The position numbers were made by a program, and so were the translations under genes. 34,230 bases of DNA from Actinokineospora spheciospongiae (GTDB taxonomy: Bacteria > Actinomycetota > Actinomycetes > Mycobacteriales > Pseudonocardiaceae), in assembly GCF_000564855.1 (NCBI RefSeq), contig NZ_AYXG01000229.1, positions 1 to 34,230 on the forward strand, read 5' to 3'. The notes beneath the pieces were generated by a model. That model was not told the origin of the DNA. It made no database searches and was given only the letters and a program-made list of their open reading frames with translations. Below are positions 9,411-16,724 of this stretch, in pieces (position 1 is the stretch's first letter; the number at the start of each line of letters is the position of its first letter).

Positions 9411-9607
9411 CGTGAACCCCCTCGCCCCAGTAGGGCGAACGATAGCCATCCCCGATCACAGGGAGCAGAGCCTTGTGCCTCTTACACGCGCCCACTGCGC
9501 CTGTTCACGCAGGTGGGGACCGCTCTTCGACCACGACCGCGTCACCCTTGGCCCGTCGTCACCGCCAGGACAGCCGGCCAGATCCCCAACCCACCGACAG
9601 GGGATCT

Positions 9608-9862
9608 TCACTCATCGTCGCCCCGCCACACGATCTGGCCTCCCGCCGCATCTGCGCGCAGCGAGGCGGCGATCTCCCGGGCAGCTACGGCCAACGCCGG
9701 GAACGCCGCCACCACATCACCCGGCCGCGCACCCACCTGCTTGGCTGCCCAGGCACTCGCGCACCCCGGGCCGCAGAAATCTCCTGAAGGGCTTTCGCCG
9801 AGCGGGCCCCCACACTGCTGGCACCCTGTGACCGCGTCAATCGCGGATACGATGTCAGCCAC
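9608..9862 (-). CDS. Small four-cysteine zinc-ribbon-like protein, 84 aa
   Basis: GTG start with a GGGGG ribosome-binding site about 8 bases upstream. Cys residues at 14, 17, 30 and 34 (C-x2-C-x12-C-x3-C, CQQCGGPLG... FCGPGCASAW) make a probable zinc-binding knuckle, and the rest is helical. Similar short proteins are common in actinomycete genomes and actinophages with no known role; a nucleic-acid or protein-binding accessory is possible. It is divergent from the Fic-pair region and shares an intergenic dyad with it. It is followed, after about 200 bases, by the secreted protein gene on the same strand. Confidence 0.7.
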   Translation of the reverse strand: MADIVSAIDAVTGCQQCGGPLGESPSGDFCGPGCASAWAAKQVGARPGDVVAAFPALAVAAREIAASLRADAAGGQIVWRGDDE

Positions 9863-9895
9863 AGCGGTTCCCCCACTTCGATGATCGTCAATCCA

Positions 9896-9936
9896 CCGCT
9901 GCGGCCTGCGGACAGGGCCACCACAGGCCGCAGCGG
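9896..9936. promoter_or_regulatory. 13-bp perfect inverted repeat between divergent genes
   Basis: CCGCTGCGGCCTG at 9896-9908 pairs exactly with 9924-9936 across a 15-base spacer. It lies 34 bases upstream of the zinc-ribbon start (9862) and upstream of the plus-strand Fic-pair region. The position between two divergent starts favours an operator or attenuator over a terminator. This is an inference from position only. Confidence 0.4.
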
Positions 9937-10173
9937 GGAGAATGACGGGTGACGGTGGAGCAGCCCGGTGCCGCGTTCGCCACCCTGGTGGGGTTCCTGC
10001 GTGGCGGGCCGTTCACCGCCGGGATCGGAGCCCTCGAACACGGACTGCTCAACGCCGACCACGAAGAAGGTTCACCGATCGCGTCGACGCCTCATCCCAG
10101 GCGGGAAGTGGCTCTCCCTCGGCCGACCGGGAATCCGGCTGACGGCAGAGCCTTCGTCTGCCACCCTGGGTCC

Positions 10174-10785
10174 GTGCCGTCCTCCCTGACCTGGGCCGAT
10201 GTCGACCCCGCGGCCCACCCGTTCACCGATGCCGCGGTCGCCCGGTGCGCCCCGGCGGGTGACCCGTGCCCCGAGACCTCCTGGACCGACGCGATGACCG
10301 CAGGCCTGGTCGCGCACCACGGCCCCTGGGTCGCGGGCTGGCGGTGGGCCCGCGACGAGGGCGAGATCGGCGGCGGCCCGATCACCGCGTGGTGCTGCCC
10401 CGAGCACTCGGTCACCACACCCGCTGAGACCCTTGCCCGCGTCGACGCCGCCGTGCGCGAATGGCGTGCGTGGGTCGAACGCCTGGCCGTCGAGTTCGAC
10501 CGCCACCCGCTGGCAGGGCTGACCGGACAGGAGTGGGCGCACGCGGCTCGATCCGCCACGACGGCTCTGATCGCGCTGGTGGTGGACAGCACGACCGCCG
10601 GTGACGCCTGGTACCGGCACTGCGCCCAAGTGCTCACCTGGTACCTCACCCGGTGGGGTGTCGACTCGGTGGCAGCGGGCCAGTGGGTCGAGAAAGCCAT
10701 CGGCGGCCGGTTCGGCAGCTGGATCGAGCCCGCCCCCTCGGTCCTCCTCGACGTCGCCGGGCGACTCTCCGACTCCGGACCATGA
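10174..10785 (+). CDS. Unknown protein translationally coupled to a Fic protein, 203 aa
   Basis: From GTG 10174 the product is about 203 aa, Trp-rich and soluble, with helices such as TLARVDAAVREWRAWVERLA and no signal peptide. Its stop TGA overlaps the Fic start in ATGA (10782-10785), so the two are co-translated. The frame stays open back to GTG 9949. Bases 10075-10173 have much lower third-position GC and a Pro/Arg-rich translation, so I place the start after them; an upstream start at 9949 (278 aa) remains possible. No (S/T)xxxE(G/N) Fic-inhibitory motif was found in it, so it is not a recognisable FicA/VbhA-type antitoxin. It may still be a partner, target or immunity protein of the Fic enzyme; the family is not recognised. 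Confidence 0.65.
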   Translation: MPSSLTWADVDPAAHPFTDAAVARCAPAGDPCPETSWTDAMTAGLVAHHGPWVAGWRWARDEGEIGGGPITAWCCPEHSVTTPAETLARVDAAVREWRAWVERLAVEFDRHPLAGLTGQEWAHAARSATTALIALVVDSTTAGDAWYRHCAQVLTWYLTRWGVDSVAAGQWVEKAIGGRFGSWIEPAPSVLLDVAGRLSDSGP

Positions 10786-11405
10786 CCGACCACCTCGCGG
10801 TGTGGCTGACCACCCGGCAGGCAGTGCCCTGGCACGAGGTCCCCGACCCAGGCCCCGGCCCGCTGATTCCCGTCCGCGACGGCCCGCTGCACGACATCGA
10901 CACCCATGACCACGCCAGAAGCCCCCGTCGCGCCGCCGGTCTCCGCACGGCACTGACCCTGCTCCGGGCGGACGCCTCGGCCGGGCGCGACCTCTCGATG
11001 GACCTCCTCGCCGGGTGGCAGCGACACGTCCTGGCCGAACCCGCCCCGCTGCGCACCGGGCCCGCGTTCGCCAAAAACGGCCACGAACGCTACGACTGGC
11101 ACGTCGACCTCCGCGACCGCCTCGACGTGTTCCTGGCCGAGGCCGCCGATGGTCCACCACTGCCCGCCAGGGCCGCCCGCGCCTACCTCGACGTGTGCTT
11201 CCACCACCCGTTCGCCGACGGCAACGCCCGCGCCGCCTTCCTCGCACTCACCTTCATCCTGGCGCGGGCGGGCATCACCCTCGACCATGTGGGCCCGATC
11301 CGCCGGGTCGCCAGATTCGCCGACGACCCGACCGGGGCACTCGCGTTCGCCCAACTGATCGCCACACTGATCACCGCCGCCCGCAGCCGAACACCCGCGC
11401 GGTGA
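10782..11405 (+). CDS. Fic-domain protein (AMPylase/Fido superfamily) with a variant core motif
   Basis: 207 aa, ATG start overlapping the previous stop. The Fic core is HPFADGNARAAF at residues 142-153. The canonical motif is HxFx(D/E)GNGRxxR. Here the catalytic His, the Phe, the metal-binding Asp and the first Arg are kept. The second Gly is Ala, and the final Arg, which normally contacts the nucleotide phosphates, is Phe. The helix before it (RAARAYLDVCFH) and the basic region after it fit the fold. Fic enzymes usually transfer AMP to Ser/Thr/Tyr hydroxyls; relatives with altered motifs use other donors (Doc, AnkX). No inhibitory (S/T)xxxE(G/N) motif was seen in this protein or its partner. 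Cytoplasmic; target unknown. Confidence 0.82.
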   Translation: MTDHLAVWLTTRQAVPWHEVPDPGPGPLIPVRDGPLHDIDTHDHARSPRRAAGLRTALTLLRADASAGRDLSMDLLAGWQRHVLAEPAPLRTGPAFAKNGHERYDWHVDLRDRLDVFLAEAADGPPLPARAARAYLDVCFHHPFADGNARAAFLALTFILARAGITLDHVGPIRRVARFADDPTGALAFAQLIATLITAARSRTPAR

Positions 11406-11485
11406 CGACCTCGCGAGGCAGGTGGAACAGCCCGTGGCGAACCCGAGAAGTCACGATCTTCCGCAGGTGAGCCAGGGCGGAACCG

Positions 11486-11784
11486 TCAGCGCACCACCGT
11501 CTCGCCTCGCGCGGTGGTGAGCCCCGCGGCCGCAAGCGCCCAGGTGAACAGGCGGTCTCCTGCCGCGGTGACGGCCGCCAAACGTGCCGCAGCCTCACTT
11601 GCGCCAGCATCCATGGCGGTGACGAGTTCCAGGTACACCGGGGGCGCGAGAGAACAACCACATTGGCGCCCCACGGAACCGGCGATCCGCCAGGCGCGGT
11701 TCCCAAACCCTACTCGCGACGAAACCGGTCTGCCGCCGCCTCGAGATCGCGCACACCCAGAAGAACATGATCAAGGATATTCAT
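11486..11784 (-). pseudogene. Glyoxalase_3/VOC-like gene with nonsense codon and frameshift
   Basis: From ATG 11784 the minus strand reads MNILDHVLLGVRDLEAAADR and continues FRRE, then TAG at 11712-11710, then GLG. VOC/glyoxalase-like proteins start with LDHVxLGVxDLxxAAxxF and then EYGL, so the TAG sits where Tyr is expected. After a frame change near 11645 the sequence reads VYLELVTAMDAGASE and later GDRLFTWALAAAGL, again as in this family (YLELV block, FTWAL block), and ends at the stop at 11486. The family binds or transforms small molecules, but this copy cannot make an intact protein. The C-terminal half of the usual protein is missing. Confidence 0.6.
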
Positions 11785-11919
11785 CCCGCAGACAGCAATC
11801 AGTCGGCCCAGCAGGCCACCACGCGCACAGTGGGCTTCGTCACACCAGATTGGTCACGTGGCCGCTTTGGACACAGCAGGCCGCACTGGCGACGGTGACG
11901 CAACGAGGACGCGTCGGCA

Positions 11920-12176
11920 GCACCAGGCCGCCGCCCTTCGCGGCCGGGGTGATCTCCATGCGCATGAGGGGGTTGGGCAGCATGACGGCGTACGGGGTGA
12001 CGTGGCCCGGCACCTCGCCGATGGAGTCGGGACGAGCAGCACATGGATGTGGTCCAGCGCGGCGAATTCCACGAGACGGTCGATCTGTTCGGCCGTGTCG
12101 GTCGGGCTTCCCTGTGCTTCCGGATCGCCTCTTCGCCCATGGTGGCCGTGATCGTGCAGTCTGTCCGGTTCCGCAG
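11920..12176 (-). pseudogene. DUF5753-type C-terminal fragment of an XRE regulator (relic)
   Basis: Starting at 12176 the minus strand reads RTDCTITATMGEEAIRKH, then in another frame TAEQIDRLVEFAALDHIHVL, then in a third frame PGHVTPYAVMLPNPLMRMEI. This is the order of the DUF5753 ligand-binding domain found after the helix-turn-helix in many actinobacterial XRE regulators (a GEEALR block, a QxxRLVExA block, then a G...PxxxxxxP block). Two frameshifts are needed, and the DNA-binding N-terminus is missing because the sequence abuts the TIR relic directly. Non-functional. Confidence 0.5.
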
Positions 12177-12577
12177 AACCGCGCGTCGCCAAGGTCGTGG
12201 TGCAGGCGCGGTGTGTAGTTCTGGACAACCAGCTCGGCCATGCTCGGGGGCAGGTTCGCCGCGCGCGGCATCTGGGTGTTCACCAGGACCGGGATCACCC
12301 GTATCCCCCATTCGACGGCCAGTTCGATCTCCCGACGGACCCAGCCGCCCGGGTCTTCCAACCTGGGGTGGCCCTCGGCGTCGACAACGTCCAGCCACCG
12401 CTCGCCGATCACGGCCAACAGGACGGACGACTGTCGGAGTTCGCCGAGGATCTGCGGTTGGAAGTCCCCCGGCTCGACGGACCTGCTCGTGCGGAACACA
12501 GACGCGGGGCCGAAGCGCGCGGTGCACTCCCGGTCGACCAGGGCGGCAGCGAAGGGCTCGTCCTGGTTCCGGCGGCC
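12176..12577 (-). pseudogene. TIR-domain fragment, lacking its N-terminal strand and C-terminal part (relic)
   Basis: One open minus-strand stretch reads RRNQDEPFAAALVDRE, VFRTSRSVEPGD, ILGELRQSSVLLAVIGERWL, WVRREIELAVEWGIRVIPVLV and PPSMAELVVQNY. This is the middle of a bacterial TIR domain: the box-2-like R-S-x-x-PG loop, the SSVLLAVIG strand and the E-I-E-L-A helix. The helix Glu is the likely NADase catalytic position in active TIRs. The usual first strand (FISYR/INYRR) is degraded upstream of 12577, and at 12176 the frame passes directly into a DUF5753 relic. TIR proteins act as NAD+-cleaving immune effectors or signalling modules; this copy looks broken. Confidence 0.6.
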
Positions 12578-12897
12578 GGGGCGCCGAAGTACTGCACCTC
12601 CGGTCCTACCGGGGAAGCCCGCACGGCTGCCTGCACGTAGTCGGTCGCGTTCTCGGTGTCCTCACCGTAGATGCAGCAGCGGAGACCGGTGAAGGGCATG
12701 TGATCCTCTGCTCCAGTTCGCCGTTGGCGATCGGGCGTTCGAGCCACTCCTCCGAGCGGGTACCCACCGTGGTCGGATTTCCGCTGCGGCTGCGGTCGCT
12801 GGTGGGAGTCGTGGCGCGGGCCACCATCCGCGCATGACGGGTTCGGCGGGATGGGGCTGTTAGATTGCGCGGCACGGACGTCTCTGGGGGAGGCAGC
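12578..12897. other. Intergenic region, remnants only
   Basis: A minus-strand stretch near 12700-12590 (CCIYGEDTENATDYVQAAVR) could be the degraded front of the TIR gene or another relic, but it is out of frame with it. Just upstream of the next gene, TAGATT at 12861-12866 resembles a -10 box without a clear -35. No gene is supported. Confidence 0.35.
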
Positions 12898-13515
12898 GTG
12901 ACGCAGCAGTGGGGGCATCCCGGCCGACCGGGGCCCCAAGGCCACGGCGGGTTCCAGCAGCCGCGGGGCTACCCGCCGCAGCAGGGGTACTGGCAGCCCC
13001 CGGTCCCGCAGCCGCCGAAGAAAAGCGCCTTCCTGGTCGTGGCCATCGTGTTGGGCGCCCTCCTCCTGGTGGTGGGCGGTCTGGGCGTCTACTCGGCCCT
13101 CACCCGCACTTCGGACAAACCACAGGCGGGCGCCCCGCAGCCCAAGGGCGACCAGGCAACCGGGAAGGAGCTGCCCGCGGACGTGATCACCGCGATCAAC
13201 GACGGCGACCTGGACTGGATCGGGCAGAACACCTGCCAAGCCGACCGCGACAAGGTCACCGCGACGGCCAAGCGGATGTCGGACTTCGTGCGGGAGCGCG
13301 GTGTTCCGTTCAGCAAGCCGGACGACCCCACCGTCGGCGACACCAGCAGCTCGTTCGCCCTGACCGCCTCGGACGGCGACCTGAGCCACTACTCCTGGTC
13401 CATCGGCAGCGGCCTGCTCACCTTCGACTCGGGCCGCTGGTGCCTGCGGACCCTGGAGATGGTCGGCGACCCTCAGCAGCCCTACCTCTCTGCCACCCCG
13501 ACCCCCTCCTCCTGA
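12898..13515 (+). CDS. Single-pass membrane protein with Pro/Gln-rich N-tail and extracytoplasmic domain
   Basis: 205 aa from GTG 12898, with the ribosome-binding site GGGGGAGG about 5 bases upstream. Residues 1-40 are Gly/Pro/Gln-rich (PQQGYWQPPVPQPPKK), cytoplasmic by the positive-inside rule. One transmembrane helix follows (about 42-64, FLVVAIVLGALLLVVGGLGV). A soluble external domain of about 130 residues carries two Cys (CQADRDKV and WCLRTLEM), possibly a disulfide. The layout is typical of small actinobacterial membrane-anchored proteins that present a DUF-type sensory or binding domain outside. The function is unknown and it is monocistronic. Confidence 0.8.
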   Translation: MTQQWGHPGRPGPQGHGGFQQPRGYPPQQGYWQPPVPQPPKKSAFLVVAIVLGALLLVVGGLGVYSALTRTSDKPQAGAPQPKGDQATGKELPADVITAINDGDLDWIGQNTCQADRDKVTATAKRMSDFVRERGVPFSKPDDPTVGDTSSSFALTASDGDLSHYSWSIGSGLLTFDSGRWCLRTLEMVGDPQQPYLSATPTPSS

Positions 13516-13972
13516 CCCTCCCGCCCTGACCCGGGTGTCCGGCGGGGAGTAGCCGGGACGACGGCTCCACCGGGGTCGCTGGGCTGGTGACGGTGCTGGT
13601 CGTGGTGCACTTGGCCGACACGGCGGTGCTGCTGACGCCGGTCGTCCTGGTGACGGCGCGGGATCTGGAGACATCGCGACGCCGCACGCCTGCGCTCGCG
13701 CGCACCTGTGCGGGTCGAGGTTCCGGGCAGCCTGGCCAGCCCGGCGGGCTTGGCATCCGCGTGCGAGCCTGCTTGAACGCCCGTCAGCGCGGTGATGGCC
13801 TCATTGACGACGCAACAATTTTGAGGAATGAAGCCATGAGGGCGGTTCATCCGATTTTCGGGTTCGGGGAGCGCCGTTTGACGTGCTTCCTCGGGGACAC
13901 CGCACTCTGGTTCGCAGGGCAATTCGGATGCACCACGGGGACGTGGCAACCTTTTTGCTGCTCGGACGTCCT
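13516..13972. other. Gene-free stretch between membrane protein and methyltransferase genes
   Basis: A weak hairpin (6 bp, 13520-13525 with 13541-13546) follows the membrane protein gene and may terminate it. The remaining approximately 420 bases have open frames on both strands, but with Arg/Pro/Ser-rich or low-complexity translations and no family resemblance. Local GC drops around 13810-13930. Confidence 0.4.
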
Positions 13973-13989
13973 GTCGACATGATGTCGAC
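13973..13989. promoter_or_regulatory. Perfect palindrome GTCGACAT-G-ATGTCGAC before the methyltransferase
   Basis: Two exact 8-bp arms are separated by one base, 13 bases upstream of the preferred start (14003) and just before its ribosome-binding site AAGGGG (13993-13998). Two in-frame ATG codons (13979 and 13982) lie inside it. The position suits a repressor operator; no regulator gene is adjacent. Confidence 0.4.
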
Positions 13990-14002
13990 TTCAAGGGGCT
14001 CT

Positions 14003-14734
14003 ATGGTTCCCGCCGATGGTGGTCGGGCGAACGACTACGACAGCATCGCTGAGGGTTATGCGGCCGAGAACGAGACCAGTCTGTTGAACGCGTACTACGA
14101 GCGGCCCGCGATGTTGGAATTCGCCGGGGACGTGGGAGGGCGACGAATCCTTGATGCGGGCTGTGGCTCGGGTCCGCTGTTTGCCGCGCTGCGCGATCGG
14201 GGTGCTGCCGTGACCGGTGTCGATGCGAGCCCCGGCATGCTGGAGTTGGCCAGGCGGCGGCTGGGTGCCGATGCGGACCTGCGGGTTGTCGACCTGGCTG
14301 ATCCGCTGCCCTTTTCCGACGGCGCGTTCGACGACGTCGTCGCGTCCCTGGTGTTGCACTACCTGGAGGACTGGGGGCCGACACTGGCTGAACTGCGGCG
14401 TGTGCTGGCGCCTGGCGGGCGGCTCATCGTTTCGGTTGAGCATCCGTTCGCCATAACCCTGATGCAGCGCTTGGCTGGGGGCAAGCCCAATTATTTCCGG
14501 ACCCGCAAGCGGACCGAGGAGTGGACCATGGGCGGGCAGACCGCTCGGATGAGCTTCTGGGACCGCCCGCTGCACGCGATGACCGAAGCCTTCACCGCGG
14601 CTGGTTTTCGCATCGACGTCATCAGCGAACCGCCGCCCGCGCCCGCCGCCCTCGACTTGTTCCCCGAGGTGTTCCGCGAACTCGGGGGTACGCGTTTTCT
14701 GGGTTTCCTGTTCTTCGTCTTGCAGGCAGGCTGA
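14003..14734 (+). CDS. Class I SAM-dependent methyltransferase
   Basis: 243 aa. SAM-binding motif I is DAGCGSGP (about residues 51-58), with an acidic residue at GVDAS (motif II), then LPFSDGAFDDVVASLVLHYL (motifs III/IV) and LRRVLAPGGRLIVSVEHPF (post-motif region), the Methyltransf_11 layout. ATG 14003 is chosen for the AAGGGG 4 bases upstream; ATG 13979 and 13982 are alternatives but lie within a palindrome. It probably methylates a small molecule; the acceptor is unknown. It is convergent with an ABC-F gene and seems monocistronic. Confidence 0.87.
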   Translation: MVPADGGRANDYDSIAEGYAAENETSLLNAYYERPAMLEFAGDVGGRRILDAGCGSGPLFAALRDRGAAVTGVDASPGMLELARRRLGADADLRVVDLADPLPFSDGAFDDVVASLVLHYLEDWGPTLAELRRVLAPGGRLIVSVEHPFAITLMQRLAGGKPNYFRTRKRTEEWTMGGQTARMSFWDRPLHAMTEAFTAAGFRIDVISEPPPAPAALDLFPEVFRELGGTRFLGFLFFVLQAG

Positions 14735-14739
14735 CGCCG

Positions 14740-14755
14740 CGACCTGCGCAGGTCG
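14740..14755. terminator. Short palindrome after the methyltransferase stop
   Basis: CGACCTGC/GCAGGTCG is a perfect 16-base palindrome beginning 5 bases after the stop. As RNA it can form only a short stem with a 4-base loop, so it is a weak terminator candidate. Confidence 0.3.
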
Positions 14756-14830
14756 AGGCTCGGACGCCGACGCCAGGGCCATACCCGTGCGGCGCTGGCC
14801 TCGGCGACGGCCACTCGATGAGGTCCCGGC

Positions 14831-14859
14831 ACCCCTGGACCCACCCACAAGCCAGGGGT
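14831..14859 (-). terminator. Hairpin directly after the ABC-F stop
   Basis: An 8-bp stem (14831-14838 with 14852-14859) with a 13-base loop begins within the stop codon of the minus-strand ABC-F gene. Confidence 0.45.
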
Positions 14860-16478
14860 CAGCGTTGGCGGTCGACGCGGCGTTCGTCCCAGACTGGCTC
14901 GGTGGTTTCGCGGACCTCGCCGTTGGTGCCGAAGACGAGGTAGCGGTCGAAGGTGCGGGCGAACCAGCGGTCGTGGGTGACGGCGAGGACGGTGCCTTCG
15001 TAGGCGCCCAGTCCGTCCTGCAGAGCCTCGGCGCTTTCCAGGTCGAGGTTGTCGGTGGGCTCGTCGAGCAGCAGGGCGGTCGTGCCCGCCAGTTCCAGCA
15101 GCAGGATCTGGAAGCGGGCCTGCTGGCCGCCGGAGAGCTTGTCGAACCGCTGCTCGGCCTGCTGCTCCAACTCGTAGCGGCGCAGTGACCCCGTGGCCTT
15201 GCCTCGGTCGTGGGAGTGGCGGTCGGCCAGGATTTCCAGGAGGGTGCGGTTGAGCAGTTCGGGGTGGGCGTGGGTCTGGGCGAAGTGCCCGGGCACCACC
15301 CGCGCGCCGAGTTTCCAGGTGCCGGTGTGTCGGACGTCCTCGCCTGCGAGCAGGCGCAGGAAGTGGGACTTGCCGGAGCCGTTGCTGCCCAGGACCGCCA
15401 CGCGCTCGCCGTAGAAGACCTCGAGGTCGAACGGCTTCATCAGGCCGGTCAGCTCCAGGCCCGCGCAGGTGAGCGCGCGCACGCCGGTGCGGCCGCCGCG
15501 CAGCCGCATGGTGATCTCCTGCTTGCGCGGCGGCTCCGGTGGCGGGCCGACCTCCTCGAACTTGCGCAGCCGGGTCTGGGCGGCGGCGTAGCGGGAGGCC
15601 ATGTCGTGGCTGCGGGCGGCGTACTCGCGCATGTTCAGGACGAGCTTGCGAAGCTGGGCGTGCTTCTCGTCCCACCGCTTGCGCAGCTCGTCGTAGCGGG
15701 CGAAGCGCTCGGTGCGGGCGGCGTGGAAGGTGGCGAACCCGCCGCCGTGCACCCAGGCGTCGGCGCCCGCGGCGCCGGGCTCGACGCTGACGATGCGCTC
15801 GGCGGCGGTGGAGAGCAGTTCGCGGTCGTGGCTGACGAACAGCACGGTCTTCGCGGTCTCGGCGAGCCTGGCCTCCAGCCACCGCTTGCCGGGGACGTCG
15901 AGGTAGTTGTCCGGCTCGTCGAGCAGCAGCACCTCGTCGGTGCCTCGGAACAGCGACTCGAGCACCAGCCGCTTCTGCTCGCCGCCGGACAGGGTGCGCA
16001 CGTCGCGCCACTTGGCCACGTCGTAGGGCACACCCATCGCCGCGGTGGTGCAGATGTCCCAGTGGGTCTCGACCTCGTACCCGCCCACCTCACCCCAGTC
16101 GGCGAGGGCCTGGGCGTAGGCCATCTGGGTCTTCTCGGTGTCGGACTCGATCATCGCCGTCTCGGCCGCGTCCACCGCCCGCGCCGCCTCGGCGACCCCG
16201 GGTTGGGCGACGGTGAGCAGCAGGTCACGCACGGTCCGGTCGTCGCGCACCGACCCGATGAACTGCGGCATCACCCCGAGCGCCCCGCTGCGCGTGACCG
16301 ACCCCCCGTGCGGGGCCAACTCCCCGGACAGCAGCCGCAGCAGCGTCGTCTTCCCGGCCCCGTTCGCCCCGACGAGCGCGGCGACGGCCCCGTCCCCGAC
16401 CCGGAAGGACACGTCCCCGAGCAGTGCCCGCCCGTCGGGCAGGTGGTACTCGACGTGCGCGGCCTCAAGATGACCCAT
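14859..16478 (-). CDS. ABC-F family ATPase (ribosome-associated, translation or antibiotic-protection type)
   Basis: 539 aa with two soluble ABC domains and no membrane segment. Domain 1 has Walker A GANGAGKT (37-44), signature LSGGEQKR and Walker B LLLDEPDNYLD. Domain 2 has GSNGSGKS, LSGGQQAR and LLLDEPTDNLD. A charged inter-domain linker rich in Arg/Lys (ERFARYDELRKRWDEKHAQL) is the P-site tRNA interaction motif region typical of ABC-F proteins. ABC-F proteins bind the ribosomal E site to rescue stalled translation or displace antibiotics; which of these applies cannot be told from sequence alone. ATG 16478 is chosen because GAGGAG lies about 10 bases upstream. It is divergent from the photolyase gene. 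Confidence 0.9.
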   Translation of the reverse strand: MGHLEAAHVEYHLPDGRALLGDVSFRVGDGAVAALVGANGAGKTTLLRLLSGELAPHGGSVTRSGALGVMPQFIGSVRDDRTVRDLLLTVAQPGVAEAARAVDAAETAMIESDTEKTQMAYAQALADWGEVGGYEVETHWDICTTAAMGVPYDVAKWRDVRTLSGGEQKRLVLESLFRGTDEVLLLDEPDNYLDVPGKRWLEARLAETAKTVLFVSHDRELLSTAAERIVSVEPGAAGADAWVHGGGFATFHAARTERFARYDELRKRWDEKHAQLRKLVLNMREYAARSHDMASRYAAAQTRLRKFEEVGPPPEPPRKQEITMRLRGGRTGVRALTCAGLELTGLMKPFDLEVFYGERVAVLGSNGSGKSHFLRLLAGEDVRHTGTWKLGARVVPGHFAQTHAHPELLNRTLLEILADRHSHDRGKATGSLRRYELEQQAEQRFDKLSGGQQARFQILLLELAGTTALLLDEPTDNLDLESAEALQDGLGAYEGTVLAVTHDRWFARTFDRYLVFGTNGEVRETTEPVWDERRVDRQR

Positions 16479-16724
16479 CGTGCGCGCTCTCCTCACTCGG
16501 CACCGGCTCCACGCGCACCCGGTCGCCCCGGCGCACCCCGAGCACCCGGAGCAGCAGGGCGGCGACGGGTACGCAGCCTACAGGGGCGGCACCCGTCCTC
16601 CTCGCGCGAGCGGAGCCCGCCCCACGCCTGGTGGACCCGCGCCCGCCCGGAACCGGCCTTCCCGCGCGGGCGGGATCGCGGCGGGTGCCGGAGGATGGGG
16701 CAACTGTCGGACGGGGAGTGTGTG

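Noticed and set aside
10075-10173. Coding region joining GTG 9949 to the Fic partner gene
   Set aside because: Third-position GC falls clearly and the translation is Pro/Arg-rich, so I treated it as non-coding; noted as an alternative start.
13587-13982. 131-aa plus-strand open frame between membrane protein and methyltransferase
   Set aside because: There is no ribosome-binding site, the codon pattern is mixed and the translation resembles no protein family; a shadow on the minus strand is equally long.
15210-16724. Plus-strand upstream extension of the photolyase frame (to 958 aa)
   Set aside because: This part is antisense to the ABC-F gene and has no domain similarity. The photolyase starts at 16725 with a ribosome-binding site.
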